From Pelobates cultripes (Eukaryota > Chordata > Amphibia > Anura > Pelobatidae), in assembly GCA_933207985.1 (NCBI GenBank), contig OW240914.1, forward strand, positions 128,046,999 to 128,110,998: a stretch of DNA of 64,000 nucleotides. The letters run 5' to 3'. Under the pieces are notes generated by a model. It saw only the letters and a list, made by a program, of their open reading frames with translations. It was not told the DNA's origin and made no database searches. A program made the position numbers and the translations under genes. Shown in pieces: positions 63,987 to 64,000 of the stretch (position 1 is its first letter; the number at the start of each line of letters is the position of its first letter).

Positions 63987-64000
63987 CTGCCAACATGTCA
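63987..64000 (-). CDS. ogdh: ogdh exon, end only (window edge)
   Basis: The last 14 bases of an exon that continues outside the window. They read DMLAG with the Gly codon split (G, then GT in the next exon), followed by donor GTGAGA. With the next exon this gives DMLAGTHF, matching the conserved MLPGTHF of OGDH. Confidence 0.85.

Overview
The window reads as vertebrate nuclear DNA, most probably from a frog. The only cellular gene I can support is the 3' end of a 2-oxoglutarate dehydrogenase gene (ogdh) on the minus strand at the right edge. Exonic sequence lies at 63987-64000, 58704-58867, 57981-58135 and 55366-55486, with canonical splice sites and a stop codon at 55366-55368. Almost everything else is transposable-element DNA. 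The mix points to an amphibian: TTAA-flanked T2/Kolobok-like MITEs, a Ngaro-type tyrosine-recombinase retrotransposon, Penelope-like elements, CR1 and L1/Tx1 LINEs, Tc1 and hAT. No species is claimed.

Layout. 1-2105 is non-coding. 2106-7545 is a decayed Ty3/gypsy chromovirus on the minus strand with both LTRs. 8640-9430 is a ~61-bp minisatellite. About 10043-11300 is an L1-type ORF1 element with no ORF2. About 12500-18785 is a decayed Penelope-like element (PLE-1, minus strand), interrupted by a hairpin-rich MITE (14823-15264) and by a hAT element (16063-17864) that itself carries another hAT-like insert. 18640-19365 holds an inverted pair of PLE-1 ends around a hammerhead-like motif.

20133-29964 is a stack of nested insertions. 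A T2-like MITE was split by an old Ngaro-type terminal-repeat unit (20343-27995), which was in turn entered by a young, nearly intact Ngaro-type element (20711-27671; gag, RT/RNase H, tyrosine recombinase, SGNH hydrolase). The same MITE also holds a hAT (28206-29787) that contains a further MITE. 30040-31660 is an L1-type ORF1 remnant. 31940-36368 is a minus-strand CR1 LINE with a GDSL/SGNH-type ORF1, an endonuclease and an RT.

36383-46041 is a head-to-head inverted pair of nearly identical Penelope-like copies (PLE-2), flanked by one 14-bp target duplication. An intact ORF1-only 'half-L1' (40428-42359) is inserted in one arm with its own 15-bp duplication. Right of this come an inverted repeat whose one arm carries a MITE and whose other arm is the empty site (46210-47415), an L1 ORF1 remnant, a Tc1 transposon (48964-50543), another hairpin MITE (50748-51241) and an isolated inverted PLE-like end pair (51527-52268). 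52270-55124 holds nothing recognisable. The ogdh introns hold a CR1 tail, MITEs, a (TG)n(TA)n microsatellite, L2-type tails and an L1-type ORF2 remnant.

The elements do not work together as a pathway. The value of the window is the readable order of insertion, supported by target duplications and empty sites, and several unusual element architectures.
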